DNA of 49,671 nucleotides from Actinacidiphila cocklensis (GTDB taxonomy: Bacteria > Actinomycetota > Actinomycetes > Streptomycetales > Streptomycetaceae). The stretch is taken from positions 885-50,555 of the forward strand of contig NZ_CAJSLV010000082.1 in assembly GCF_907177275.1 (NCBI RefSeq), in the 5' to 3' direction. Position 1 is the stretch's first letter; each line of letters starts with the position of its first letter. Shown here piece by piece: positions 8,630 to 15,992 of this stretch. A program made the translations under genes and the position numbers. The notes under the pieces are model-generated. The model was not told where the DNA came from. It ran no database searches and was given only the letters and a program-made list of their open reading frames with translations.

Positions 8630-9514
8630 ATGACCACCCCGAATGCCGATACGTCGACTGGAGGACCGCGGCTGCGGGCCGACGAAGTGACCCTCGGATA
8701 CGACCGGCGGATCATCACGGAGAAGCTGAGTGTCGACATTCCCGACCACTCCTTCACCGTCGTCGTGGGACCCAACGCGTGCGGCAAGTCGACATTGCTG
8801 CGCGCGCTGGCCCGGCTGCTCAAGCCCGCGCAGGGCAGGGTGCTGCTCGACGGCCGGGCGATCGGCACGCTGCCGGCCAAGTCGGTGGCCAGGACCCTCG
8901 GGCTGCTCCCGCAGAGTTCGGTGGCGCCCGACGGCATCACGGTCGCCGCACTGGTGGCCCGCGGCCGCTACCCGCACCAGGGCCTGCTGCGGCAGTGGTC
9001 GGCGCAGGACGAGCGGGTCGTGGCCGAGTCGATGGCCGCCACCCGCGTCGACGGGCTCGCGGGCCGCCCGGTGGACGAACTGTCCGGCGGGCAGCGGCAG
9101 CGCGTGTGGATCGCGATGGCCCTGGCCCAGCAGACACCGCTGCTGCTGCTCGACGAGCCGACCACGTATCTGGACATCCAGCACCAGATCGACGTCCTCG
9201 ACCTGTGCGCGGGGCTGCACGAGGAGGGCGGCCGCACCCTCGTCGCCGTCCTGCACGACCTCAACCAGGCCGCGCGCTACGCCACCCACCTGATCGCCAT
9301 GCGCGACGGCCGGATCGAGGCGCAGGGGCCGCCGGCCGAGATCATCACCGCGGAACTGGTGATGCGGGTCTTCGGGGTGCGCTGCCGGATCATCGAGGAC
9401 CCGGAGAGCGGTACGCCGCTGGTGGTGCCCGCCGCGCGGCGGCCCCGCCCCGCCGGTGGGGTCACAGCAGCGAGCGCAGCCGCAGCACGTCCCGCAGCGA
9501 CGCCTGGACCCTGA
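8630..9514 (+). CDS. Iron-siderophore ABC transporter ATP-binding protein
   Basis: The 294-residue ATPase has Walker A GPNACGKST near residue 45, the signature ELSGGQRQRVWIAMALAQ, Walker B LLLLDEPTTYLDIQHQ and the switch His in VLHDLNQAARY. It is of the FepC/FhuC class, powering the two permeases just upstream. The ATG at 8630 follows GGGAG at good distance and a 104-bp low-complexity gap after the permease. The 3' end overlaps the convergent SCP2 gene by 53 bp; the last 35 residues are an Ala/Pro tail outside the conserved domain. Confidence 0.92.
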   Translation: MTTPNADTSTGGPRLRADEVTLGYDRRIITEKLSVDIPDHSFTVVVGPNACGKSTLLRALARLLKPAQGRVLLDGRAIGTLPAKSVARTLGLLPQSSVAPDGITVAALVARGRYPHQGLLRQWSAQDERVVAESMAATRVDGLAGRPVDELSGGQRQRVWIAMALAQQTPLLLLDEPTTYLDIQHQIDVLDLCAGLHEEGGRTLVAVLHDLNQAARYATHLIAMRDGRIEAQGPPAEIITAELVMRVFGVRCRIIEDPESGTPLVVPAARRPRPAGGVTAASAAAARPAATPGP

Positions 9515-9809
9515 CCCGCCCGCTGCCCCACGCCTTGGCGAAGCTCAGCTCACCGCCGACCATCGCCACCAGGTCGTCGCCCGACATCGCCAGCCGGATC
9601 TGCGCCCGCTCCTGCGGGGTGCCCGGCACGATGACCACGTCGTTGATCGTGCCGCCGGCCAGCCGCCCGGCGAAAGTGACGTCCAGATCGGTGATCCGGC
9701 AGGTCAACGAGCGGTCGAGAGCGGTGGCCGACCGTATGTCGCCCTCGGCCCTCGCCATGTTCAGCGCCAGCTGGTCGAGTGCGGCACGGCACTCCTCGAT
9801 GGTGGCCAT
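9462..9809 (-). CDS. SCP2 sterol-carrier-like domain protein
   Basis: This 115-residue protein matches the SCP2 lipid-transfer fold in outline: TCRITDLDVTFAGRLAGGTINDVV, then QIRLAMSGDDLVAMVGGELSF and AWGSGRVRVQASLRDVLRLRSL at the end. In actinomycetes such single-domain proteins are of unknown function, and binding of a hydrophobic ligand is only inferred. The start at 9809 is an ATG. Its 3' end lies inside the end of the ABC ATPase gene on the other strand. Confidence 0.82.
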   Translation of the reverse strand: MATIEECRAALDQLALNMARAEGDIRSATALDRSLTCRITDLDVTFAGRLAGGTINDVVIVPGTPQERAQIRLAMSGDDLVAMVGGELSFAKAWGSGRVRVQASLRDVLRLRSLL

Positions 9810-9906
9810 CGGCGCGGTCTCTCTTGTCGAACGGTACGTCCGGACGACGGTACCGCAGGGCAGCGTCGACGGGCCGCGGCGGCGGAAGGCGGTAGCGTCA
9901 TGACCA

Positions 9907-9930
9907 CGGAGGTCCGCGCGCGGACCTCCG
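9907..9930. promoter_or_regulatory. 24-bp perfect palindrome between divergent genes
   Basis: CGGAGGTCCGCG at 9907-9918 is followed directly by its exact complement CGCGGACCTCCG. It lies between the SCP2 start at 9809 and the phasin-like start at 9975, so it is not placed as a terminator for either. An operator for a dimeric regulator or a hairpin in the phasin-like leader are both possible. A TAGCGT at 9893-9898 could be a -10 element. Confidence 0.5.
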
Positions 9931-9974
9931 GGTGAACGATGTGTCAACGGGCGAGGCGACGAGGAGTGAGAGCG

Positions 9975-11069
9975 ATGCGGGACGCGCTGCGTACGTGTCT
10001 GCAGATCGCGGGCGGCCTGACCGAGGCCACCCGCCGCCGTACGGTCGACGCGGCCAGGGAACTGCTCGACCAGACCGGTATCGACGTCGATGCCGTCCAG
10101 CGGCGGATCGAGTCGGCCATCCCGGCGGAGGTGCAGACCCTCGCCGACGAGCTGATGGCCACCGGCCGGGCCAACCGCGACCTGCTGCTCGGGCTGATCC
10201 GCGAGGAGGTCGACAAGGCGATGAGCCGGGTCGGCCGGCTCGCCGACGACGTGACCAAGGTCGGCGTGGTGCTGGAGACGCTCGAACGCCGCATCCGCAA
10301 CCTGGAGTCGGAGGAGGAGCCCGAGCCCAAGGAGGCGCCGTCCGAGCCCGCGCCGCCGGTGCAGCACGTACGGGTCGAGGCCGAGCCGGCCGCACCGCCG
10401 CGCAAGGCCGCCGCCAAGAAGGCGCCGGCCGCGAAGAAGACGGCACCGCCGGCCAAGAAGGCGGCGCCCGCGAAGAAGACCGCGCCGCCCGCCGCGAAGA
10501 AGGCGGCGCCCGCGGCCCGCAAGTCCGCGGCGGCGAAGAAGGCCACCACCACCAAGTCGGCCGCCGCTCACCGGACCACGGTGACGAAGAAGACCGCGGC
10601 AGGTGCGAAGAAGGCCGCCGCGACGAAGACCACGGCGACGAAGGCCACGGCGGCGAAGACCACCGCGGCGAAGACCACGGCCAGGAAGGCCGCGGCGACC
10701 CCGAAGCCGACCGCGAACCCCACCAGGACCACCGCGTCCGGCGCGAAGAAGACCGCGGCCAAGACCGCCGAGACCGCCGAGACCGCCGAGACCGCCGCGA
10801 CCGCCGAGGGCGGCACGACCGCCACCGCGGCCGAGAGCACGGCGGCCAGGACCACCGCGACGGGCACGGCCGGCACCGCCAAGAAGGCCGCCACCCCGAA
10901 GAAGGCCGCCACCCCGAAGAAGGCCGCCACTCCGAAGAAGGCGGCCACCGCGAAGAAGACCGCGACCGCGAAGAAGACCGCCACGGCGAAGAAGGCGACC
11001 CCGAAGAAGGCCGCCGCCAAAACCACCGCGAAGAAGACCGCGGCCCCGGACGTGACCGGCGATGAGTGA
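9975..11069 (+). CDS. Phasin-like protein with Ala/Lys/Thr histone-H1-like tail
   Basis: The 364-residue protein has an N-terminal helical domain of about 110 residues (LQIAGGLTEATRRRTVDAA, ELMATGRANRDLLLGLIREE, a final coiled-coil VVLETLERRIRNLE) that resembles polyhydroxyalkanoate granule-associated or phasin-like proteins. The remaining 245 residues are Ala/Lys/Thr/Pro repeats typical of histone H1-like tails. This layout recalls PhaF of Pseudomonas, which links granules to DNA, but homology is not proven here. GAGGAGTGAGAGCG gives a strong ribosome site for the ATG at 9975. The 3' end overlaps the next small ORF by 8 bp. Confidence 0.8.
   Translation: MRDALRTCLQIAGGLTEATRRRTVDAARELLDQTGIDVDAVQRRIESAIPAEVQTLADELMATGRANRDLLLGLIREEVDKAMSRVGRLADDVTKVGVVLETLERRIRNLESEEEPEPKEAPSEPAPPVQHVRVEAEPAAPPRKAAAKKAPAAKKTAPPAKKAAPAKKTAPPAAKKAAPAARKSAAAKKATTTKSAAAHRTTVTKKTAAGAKKAAATKTTATKATAAKTTAAKTTARKAAATPKPTANPTRTTASGAKKTAAKTAETAETAETAATAEGGTTATAAESTAARTTATGTAGTAKKAATPKKAATPKKAATPKKAATAKKTATAKKTATAKKATPKKAAAKTTAKKTAAPDVTGDE
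10881..10988 (+). repeat. 18-bp coding tandem repeat (KKAATP units)
   Basis: Six consecutive 18-bp units beginning AAGAAG encode KKAATP three times and then KKAATA/KKTATA variants. The first two units are identical and the others differ by a few bases. The unit keeps frame, so copy-number change would lengthen or shorten the basic tail of the phasin-like protein. Confidence 0.8.
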
Positions 11070-11313
11070 AGCCGCCGTGGAGCAGGGCGCGTACGGCGGG
11101 GAACCCGCGCCCGCGCACCCCCCGGACGCGCCCGCGCGCCCCGAACCACTGGGGGTGACGATCGCGCGCACGGGGAATGCTGACGTCGACGCGGCGACAG
11201 ACCGCCTCGCCGACGCCGACGACCTGCCGACGCAGTCCCACATCGAGGTGTACGAGGATGTGCACCGCGGGCTGCGTGACGCGCTCGCCGCGCTGGACGA
11301 GAACAGGAGCTGA
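11062..11313 (+). CDS. Small conserved-looking hypothetical protein
   Basis: The 83-residue ORF overlaps the preceding stop by 8 bp and ends 7 bp before the tlyA start, so it sits inside an operon. The first 30 residues are Ala/Pro-rich. The rest, PLGVTIARTGNADVDAATDRL and THE-like acidic segment SHIEVYEDVHRGLRDALAALDE, looks like a short helical protein. I recognise no domain. Its position immediately ahead of tlyA is the only functional hint. Confidence 0.75.
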   Translation: MSEAAVEQGAYGGEPAPAHPPDAPARPEPLGVTIARTGNADVDAATDRLADADDLPTQSHIEVYEDVHRGLRDALAALDENRS

Positions 11314-11320
11314 ACCGTAC

Positions 11321-12136
11321 GTGGCAGTGGCACGACGCCGTCTCGACGCCGAGCTGGTGCGCCGGAAACTCGCGCGCTCCCGGGAGCACGCAAGCCAGTT
11401 GATCGCCGCGGGCCGGGTCATGGTGGGGGGTGCGACCGCGACCAAGCCCGCGACGCAGGTCGAGACGTCTGCCGCCGTGGTCGTGGCGGCGGACGGGGAC
11501 ACCCCCGACTACGTCTCGCGCGGCGGCCACAAGCTGGCCGGTGCGCTGGCCGCCTTCCAGCCCCGCGGCCTGGCCGTCGAGGGCCGCAGGGCGCTGGACG
11601 CGGGTGCGTCCACCGGCGGCTTCACCGACGTCCTGCTGCGGGCCGGCGCCGCCCAGGTGGTCGCCGTGGACGTCGGGTACGGCCAGCTCGCCTGGTCGCT
11701 GCAGAGCGACCCGAGGGTCGTGGTCAAGGACCGGACGAACGTCCGTGAGCTGACGCTCGACCACATCGACGGCGAGCCGGTGGGCCTGGTCGTCGGCGAC
11801 CTGTCGTTCATCCCGCTCGGCGTGGTGCTGCCCGCCCTGGTGCGCTGCGCGGCACCGGACGCCGACCTGGTCCTGATGGTCAAACCGCAGTTCGAGGTGG
11901 GCAGGGAGCGGCTCGGCAGCGGTGGGGTGGTCCGCAGCGCGCAACTGCGGGCCGAATGCGTGACGAAGGTCGCGGGACAGGCGGCGGAACTGGGCCTCGG
12001 CGTGCTCGGGGTCACCGCCAGCCCGTTGCCCGGGCCTTCGGGGAACGTGGAATATTTTCTGTGGCTGCGCGCCGGTGCGCCCGCACTGGACCCGGCCGAT
12101 GTCGACCGTGCTGTGGCGGAGGGGCCGAACCGGTGA
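11321..12136 (+). CDS. tlyA: TlyA-family rRNA 2'-O-methyltransferase
   Basis: The 271-residue protein begins with an S4 RNA-binding domain (RRRLDAELVRRKLARSREHASQLIAAGRV) followed by a Rossmann methyltransferase domain: YVSRGGHKLAGAL, the SAM motif LDAGASTGGFTDVLL, LMVKPQFEVG and the terminal NVEYFLWLR. TlyA enzymes methylate 16S and, in many actinobacteria, 23S rRNA ribose positions that affect capreomycin susceptibility. The GTG at 11321 is preferred because AGGAG lies 11 bases upstream. It is coupled to NAD kinase by a 4-bp overlap. Confidence 0.93.
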   Translation: MAVARRRLDAELVRRKLARSREHASQLIAAGRVMVGGATATKPATQVETSAAVVVAADGDTPDYVSRGGHKLAGALAAFQPRGLAVEGRRALDAGASTGGFTDVLLRAGAAQVVAVDVGYGQLAWSLQSDPRVVVKDRTNVRELTLDHIDGEPVGLVVGDLSFIPLGVVLPALVRCAAPDADLVLMVKPQFEVGRERLGSGGVVRSAQLRAECVTKVAGQAAELGLGVLGVTASPLPGPSGNVEYFLWLRAGAPALDPADVDRAVAEGPNR

Positions 12137-13047
12137 CCATCAAGAGCGATGTGCAGGACCGTACCGTCTTCCTGCTGACCCACACGGGCAGGGCTGCCGC
12201 GATCCGCAGCGCCGAGCGGGTCGTGCAGGGCCTGCTGCGCTGCGGTATCGGCGTGCGGCTGCTCGCCGACGAGGCCGTGGACCTGCCGCTGCCCGAGGCC
12301 GTCGAGCAGGTGGCCGAGATCGGACCCGAGGCGGTCGAGGGCTGCGAGCTGATCATCGTGCTGGGCGGCGACGGGACGCTGCTGCGCGGCGCCGAGTTCG
12401 CCCGCGCCTCGGGTGTGCCGCTGCTCGGCGTCAACCTCGGCCGGGTCGGCTTCCTCGCCGAGGCCGAACGCGACGACCTCGACAAGGTCGTGGACCGGGT
12501 CGTCACCCGCGAGTACGAGGTCGAGGAGCGGATGACCCTCGACGTGCTGGTGCGCAACGACGGCCGGATCGTGCACACCGACTGGGCGCTCAACGAGGCC
12601 TCGGTCGAGAAGGCGTCGCGGGAGCGGGTGCTCGAGGTCGTCACCGAGGTCGACGGCCGCCCCGTCTCCCGGTTCGGCGGCGACGGCGTCGTCTGCGCGA
12701 CCCCGACCGGCTCCACCGCCTACGCCTTCTCCGCGGGCGGCCCGGTGGTCTGGCCCGAGGTCGAGGCGCTGCTGATGGTCCCGATCAGCGCGCACGCGCT
12801 GTTCGCCAAGCCGCTGGTGACCTCGCCGCGCTCGGTGCTCGCCGTCGAGGTGCAGCCCGAGACGCCCAACGGCGTGCTGTGGTGCGACGGCCGCCGCACG
12901 GTCGAACTGCCCGCGGGGGCCAGGGTCGAGGTCAGGCGCGGCGCCGTCCCGGTCCGGCTGGCCCGGCTGCACCACGCCTCCTTCACCGACCGGCTGGTGG
13001 CGAAGTTCGCCCTCCCGGTGGCGGGCTGGCGCGGCGCCCCGGCGTGA
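12133..13047 (+). CDS. ppnK: NAD kinase
   Basis: The 304-residue protein carries the NAD kinase motifs: GGDGT in VLGGDGTLLRGA near residue 78, LGVNLGRVGFL, the NE pair in DWALNEASVEK, and the Gly-rich GDGVVCATPTGSTAYAFSAGGPVV. It makes NADP from NAD using ATP or polyphosphate. The GTG at 12133 overlaps the tlyA stop, as in the tlyA-ppnK-recN order shared with mycobacteria. Confidence 0.94.
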   Translation: MTIKSDVQDRTVFLLTHTGRAAAIRSAERVVQGLLRCGIGVRLLADEAVDLPLPEAVEQVAEIGPEAVEGCELIIVLGGDGTLLRGAEFARASGVPLLGVNLGRVGFLAEAERDDLDKVVDRVVTREYEVEERMTLDVLVRNDGRIVHTDWALNEASVEKASRERVLEVVTEVDGRPVSRFGGDGVVCATPTGSTAYAFSAGGPVVWPEVEALLMVPISAHALFAKPLVTSPRSVLAVEVQPETPNGVLWCDGRRTVELPAGARVEVRRGAVPVRLARLHHASFTDRLVAKFALPVAGWRGAPA

Positions 13048-13111
13048 CGCGGCACTGAGGGAAAGGTCATTGCCGGGCGGCGGGCGTCGCGCCGGGGGCG
13101 GGAAACCTCGT

Positions 13112-14863
13112 ATGGTCGTATCCGTGTTGGAGGAAATGCGGATCAGGTCGCTGGGAGTCATCGAGGACGCCGTGGTGGAGCTGTCACCCGGCTTCACGGC
13201 GGTGACCGGTGAGACCGGCGCGGGCAAGACCATGGTCGTGACCAGCCTCGGACTGCTGCTCGGCGGCCGGGCCGACCCCGCCCTGGTGCGGATCGGCGCC
13301 GGCTCGGCGGTCGTCGAGGGCCGGATAGCGATGGCCGCGGACGCCCGCGCCGCGATCCGCGCCCAGGAGGCGGGCGCGGAACTGGACGACGGCGCGCTGC
13401 TCATCAGCCGTACGGTGTCGGCCGAGGGCCGCTCCCGGGCGCATCTGGGCGGCCGTACCGTCCCGGTCGGGCTGCTCGGCGAACTCGCCGACGACCTGGT
13501 CGCGGTGCACGGCCAGACCGACCAGCAGGGCCTGCTGCGCCCCGCGCGGCAGCGCGACGCCCTGGACCGCTACGCAGGACCCACCGTCGCCGGTGCGCTG
13601 GAGAAGTACGGCGCCGCCTACCGCAGGCTGCGCGACGTCGCCACGGAGCTGACCGAACTGACCACCCGGGCCAGGGAACGCGCCCAGGAGGCCGACCTGC
13701 TGCGCTTCGGCGTCGAGGAGGTCTCCGCGGCCGAGCCGCTGCCGGGCGAGGACGCCGAGCTGTCGGCCGAGGCGGAACGCCTCGGGCACGCGGAGGCGCT
13801 CGCCTCCGCCGCGACGCTCGCGCACGCCGCACTGGCCGGCAACCCCGAGGACCCCGAGGGCGTCGAGGCCGGCACCCTGGTCGCCGGCGCGCAGCGCGCG
13901 CTCGACGCGGTCGCCGCGTACGACCCCGACCTGGCCGCGCTCGCCGCCCGCCTCGGCGAGATCGGCATCCTGCTCGGCGACGTCGCGGGCGAACTCGCCG
14001 GCTACGCCGACAACCTGGACGCCGACCCGCTGCGGCTCGCCGCGGTCGAGGAGCGCCGGGCCGTCCTCGCGCACCTGGTGCGCAAGTACGGCACCGACAT
14101 CGACGCGGTGCTCGCCTGGGCCGGGCAGAGCGGCGCCCGGCTCGCCGAGCTGGAGGGCGACGACGACCGCATCGCCGAACTGACCGCGGAGCGCGACGCG
14201 CTGCGCGCCGAGCTGGGCGGCCTCGGCCAGCACCTCACCGACCTGCGGACCGAGGCGGCCGACCGCTTCGCCGCCGCCGTCACCGCGGAGCTGGCGGAAC
14301 TGGCCATGCCGCACGCCCGCGTCACCGTCGCCATCCGGCAGACCGAGACCGCGGACGCCGAGTCCGGCATCGAGATCGGCGGGCGGGCCGTCGTGTACGG
14401 CCCGGCCGGTGCGGACGAGGTCGAGCTGCTGCTCGCCCCCCATCCCGGCAGCCCTGCCCGGCCGATCGCCAAGGGCGCCTCCGGCGGTGAGCTGTCCCGG
14501 GTGATGCTCGCCGTCGAGGTGGTCTTCGCCGGGTCCGACCCGGTGCCGACGTACCTCTTCGACGAGGTCGACGCCGGGGTCGGCGGCAAGGCCGCGGTCG
14601 AGGTCGGCCGCCGCCTCGCGCGCCTGGCGCGTACCGCGCAGGTGGTGGTGGTCACGCACCTGCCGCAGGTCGCGGCGTTCGCCGACCGGCAGTTGCTGGT
14701 GGAGAAGACGAACGACGGGTCCGTCACCCGCAGCGGTGTCACCGTCCTCGAGGGCGAGGCCCGCATCCGCGAGCTCTCCCGCATGCTCGCCGGCCAGGAG
14801 GACTCCTCGCTGGCGCGAGCCCACGCGGAAGAACTCCTGGCCACGGCCCGCTCGACCTCCTGA
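13112..14863 (+). CDS. recN: DNA repair protein RecN
   Basis: The 583-residue protein is an SMC-like ATPase: Walker A GETGAGKT near residue 40, a central Glu/Ala-rich coiled coil, the signature KGASGGELSRVMLAVEVV and Walker B TYLFDEVDAGVGG with a final HLPQVAAFADRQLLVEK. RecN acts in double-strand-break repair. I start at ATG 13112; GTG at 13124 (VLEEMRIRS) is a good alternative, and the conserved MRIRSLGVIEDA begins at 13136. Confidence 0.93.
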   Translation: MVVSVLEEMRIRSLGVIEDAVVELSPGFTAVTGETGAGKTMVVTSLGLLLGGRADPALVRIGAGSAVVEGRIAMAADARAAIRAQEAGAELDDGALLISRTVSAEGRSRAHLGGRTVPVGLLGELADDLVAVHGQTDQQGLLRPARQRDALDRYAGPTVAGALEKYGAAYRRLRDVATELTELTTRARERAQEADLLRFGVEEVSAAEPLPGEDAELSAEAERLGHAEALASAATLAHAALAGNPEDPEGVEAGTLVAGAQRALDAVAAYDPDLAALAARLGEIGILLGDVAGELAGYADNLDADPLRLAAVEERRAVLAHLVRKYGTDIDAVLAWAGQSGARLAELEGDDDRIAELTAERDALRAELGGLGQHLTDLRTEAADRFAAAVTAELAELAMPHARVTVAIRQTETADAESGIEIGGRAVVYGPAGADEVELLLAPHPGSPARPIAKGASGGELSRVMLAVEVVFAGSDPVPTYLFDEVDAGVGGKAAVEVGRRLARLARTAQVVVVTHLPQVAAFADRQLLVEKTNDGSVTRSGVTVLEGEARIRELSRMLAGQEDSSLARAHAEELLATARSTS

Positions 14864-15041
14864 GCGGCAGCCCCCGCCGGGGCGCGGGCCGTCTCCGGCC
14901 GAACGGGGCTGTTCGGTCCTCCCCCAGGGCTTCGCCTGGGGGTGCCCCCCTCTCGCTCCGCTCGGGACCACCGGCGGGCAGGGGGACGCGGGCGGTTGGG
15001 GGTTGGACGGTGTGGGCAGGGGTGAGCGGGAGAGGGGTGAC
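14864..15041. repeat. Intergenic gap with dispersed hairpin element, copy B
   Basis: The gap between recN and the next gene holds the element at 14921-14964: a CCCCCAGG/CCTGGGGG stem with loop GCTTCG, then TGCCCCC and a CTCGCTCCGCTCG tail. It matches the 36151-36194 copy at 41 of 44 positions. The hairpin could end recN transcription. The rest is G-rich sequence that leads into the GAGAGGGG ribosome site of the next gene. Confidence 0.75.
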
Positions 15042-15872
15042 GTGGAGGGACACAGCGGGCGGTGGTCCGTAGGACTGGCCGCGGCGGGGGCGACCCGCGT
15101 GGCGTACGGGCAACTGCGCCGCCGGCCGCCCGTCGAGCCGCGGATGTGGCGCCGGACGAACTACGCCGGCCGCGGAGTCGAGCTGTACGGCGGTCTCGCC
15201 GCCGCGGCAGGTGCCGCCACGGCGGTGGCCGCGGCCCGCGGTGTCGCGCTGCGCACCCGCCTGGCCGCGGTGGGCGCCGCCCTGGCGGCCGGCGCGTGCG
15301 GTGCGTACGACGACCAGTACGGCTCTCCGGCGGAAAGAGGCTTCGGCGCGCACCTCAAGGCGCTGCGTGAGCGCCGGCTGACCTCGGGCGCGGTGAAGCT
15401 GCTCGGCATCGGCGCCGCAGGGCTCGCCGCGGGCGTCATGCTCAAGGCCCACCCGGCCGACCGGGTGCTGTCCGGCATCGTGATCGCCGGCACCGCCCAC
15501 GCGGTGAACCTCGTGGACGTGCGGCCCGGCCGCGCGGCCAAGGCGGTGCTCGCGGTCGGCGTCCCCGCCCTGCTGCGCCGCGGCCCGGCCGCGCTGCTGG
15601 CCGCCGCGCCCGTCGGAGCGGCGGCCGCGGTGCTGCGCGACGACGTGAGCGAGCGCACGATGCTCGGCGACGCAGGCGCCCACGCGCTCGGCGCCGCGCT
15701 GGGCACCGCGGTCGCCGTGGCCAACGGCAGGACCGGCCTGCTGCTGCACGCCGCGGTGCTCGTCGCGATGACGGCGGCGGGCGACCGTATCTCCACCGCC
15801 GAGCGATTGTGGAAGGCCCCCGGAGTGCGGCAGGTTGACTCCTGGGGCCGCGTGGCACACCCGTATGGGTGA
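15042..15872 (+). CDS. MraY/WecA-like integral membrane protein
   Basis: The 276-residue protein is strongly hydrophobic with six or more membrane segments and keeps short signatures of the polyprenyl-phosphate HexNAc-1-phosphate transferase family: AYDDQYG (the DD motif) near residue 90, a Lys-rich LTSGAVKLLGIG, NLVDVRPGRA (position of the NxxD motif) and TMLGDAGAHALGAALG (the LGD motif). The family starts lipid-linked glycans, but at 276 residues this is shorter than usual (about 320-360). A true transferase or a derived relative are both possible. GTG 15042 follows GAGAGGGG. The next gene is a GT4 glycosyltransferase. Confidence 0.75.
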   Translation: MEGHSGRWSVGLAAAGATRVAYGQLRRRPPVEPRMWRRTNYAGRGVELYGGLAAAAGAATAVAAARGVALRTRLAAVGAALAAGACGAYDDQYGSPAERGFGAHLKALRERRLTSGAVKLLGIGAAGLAAGVMLKAHPADRVLSGIVIAGTAHAVNLVDVRPGRAAKAVLAVGVPALLRRGPAALLAAAPVGAAAAVLRDDVSERTMLGDAGAHALGAALGTAVAVANGRTGLLLHAAVLVAMTAAGDRISTAERLWKAPGVRQVDSWGRVAHPYG

Positions 15873-15992
15873 TCCGGGACGCGGGTGAACCGGGCCGACC
15901 GCGCCCTCGGCCGCCCCGCCCCTTGCGCGGCCTGGCATCCTGGACAGGCGCAACCGCCGCACACCAGGCCCGAGTCAGGAGCAGTACCCCGC

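Noticed and set aside
9810..11393. Long minus-strand ORF upstream of the SCP2 gene
   Set aside because: It is antisense to the Ala/Lys-rich tail and the tlyA start; its Gly/Arg/Leu repeats mirror the sense repeats.
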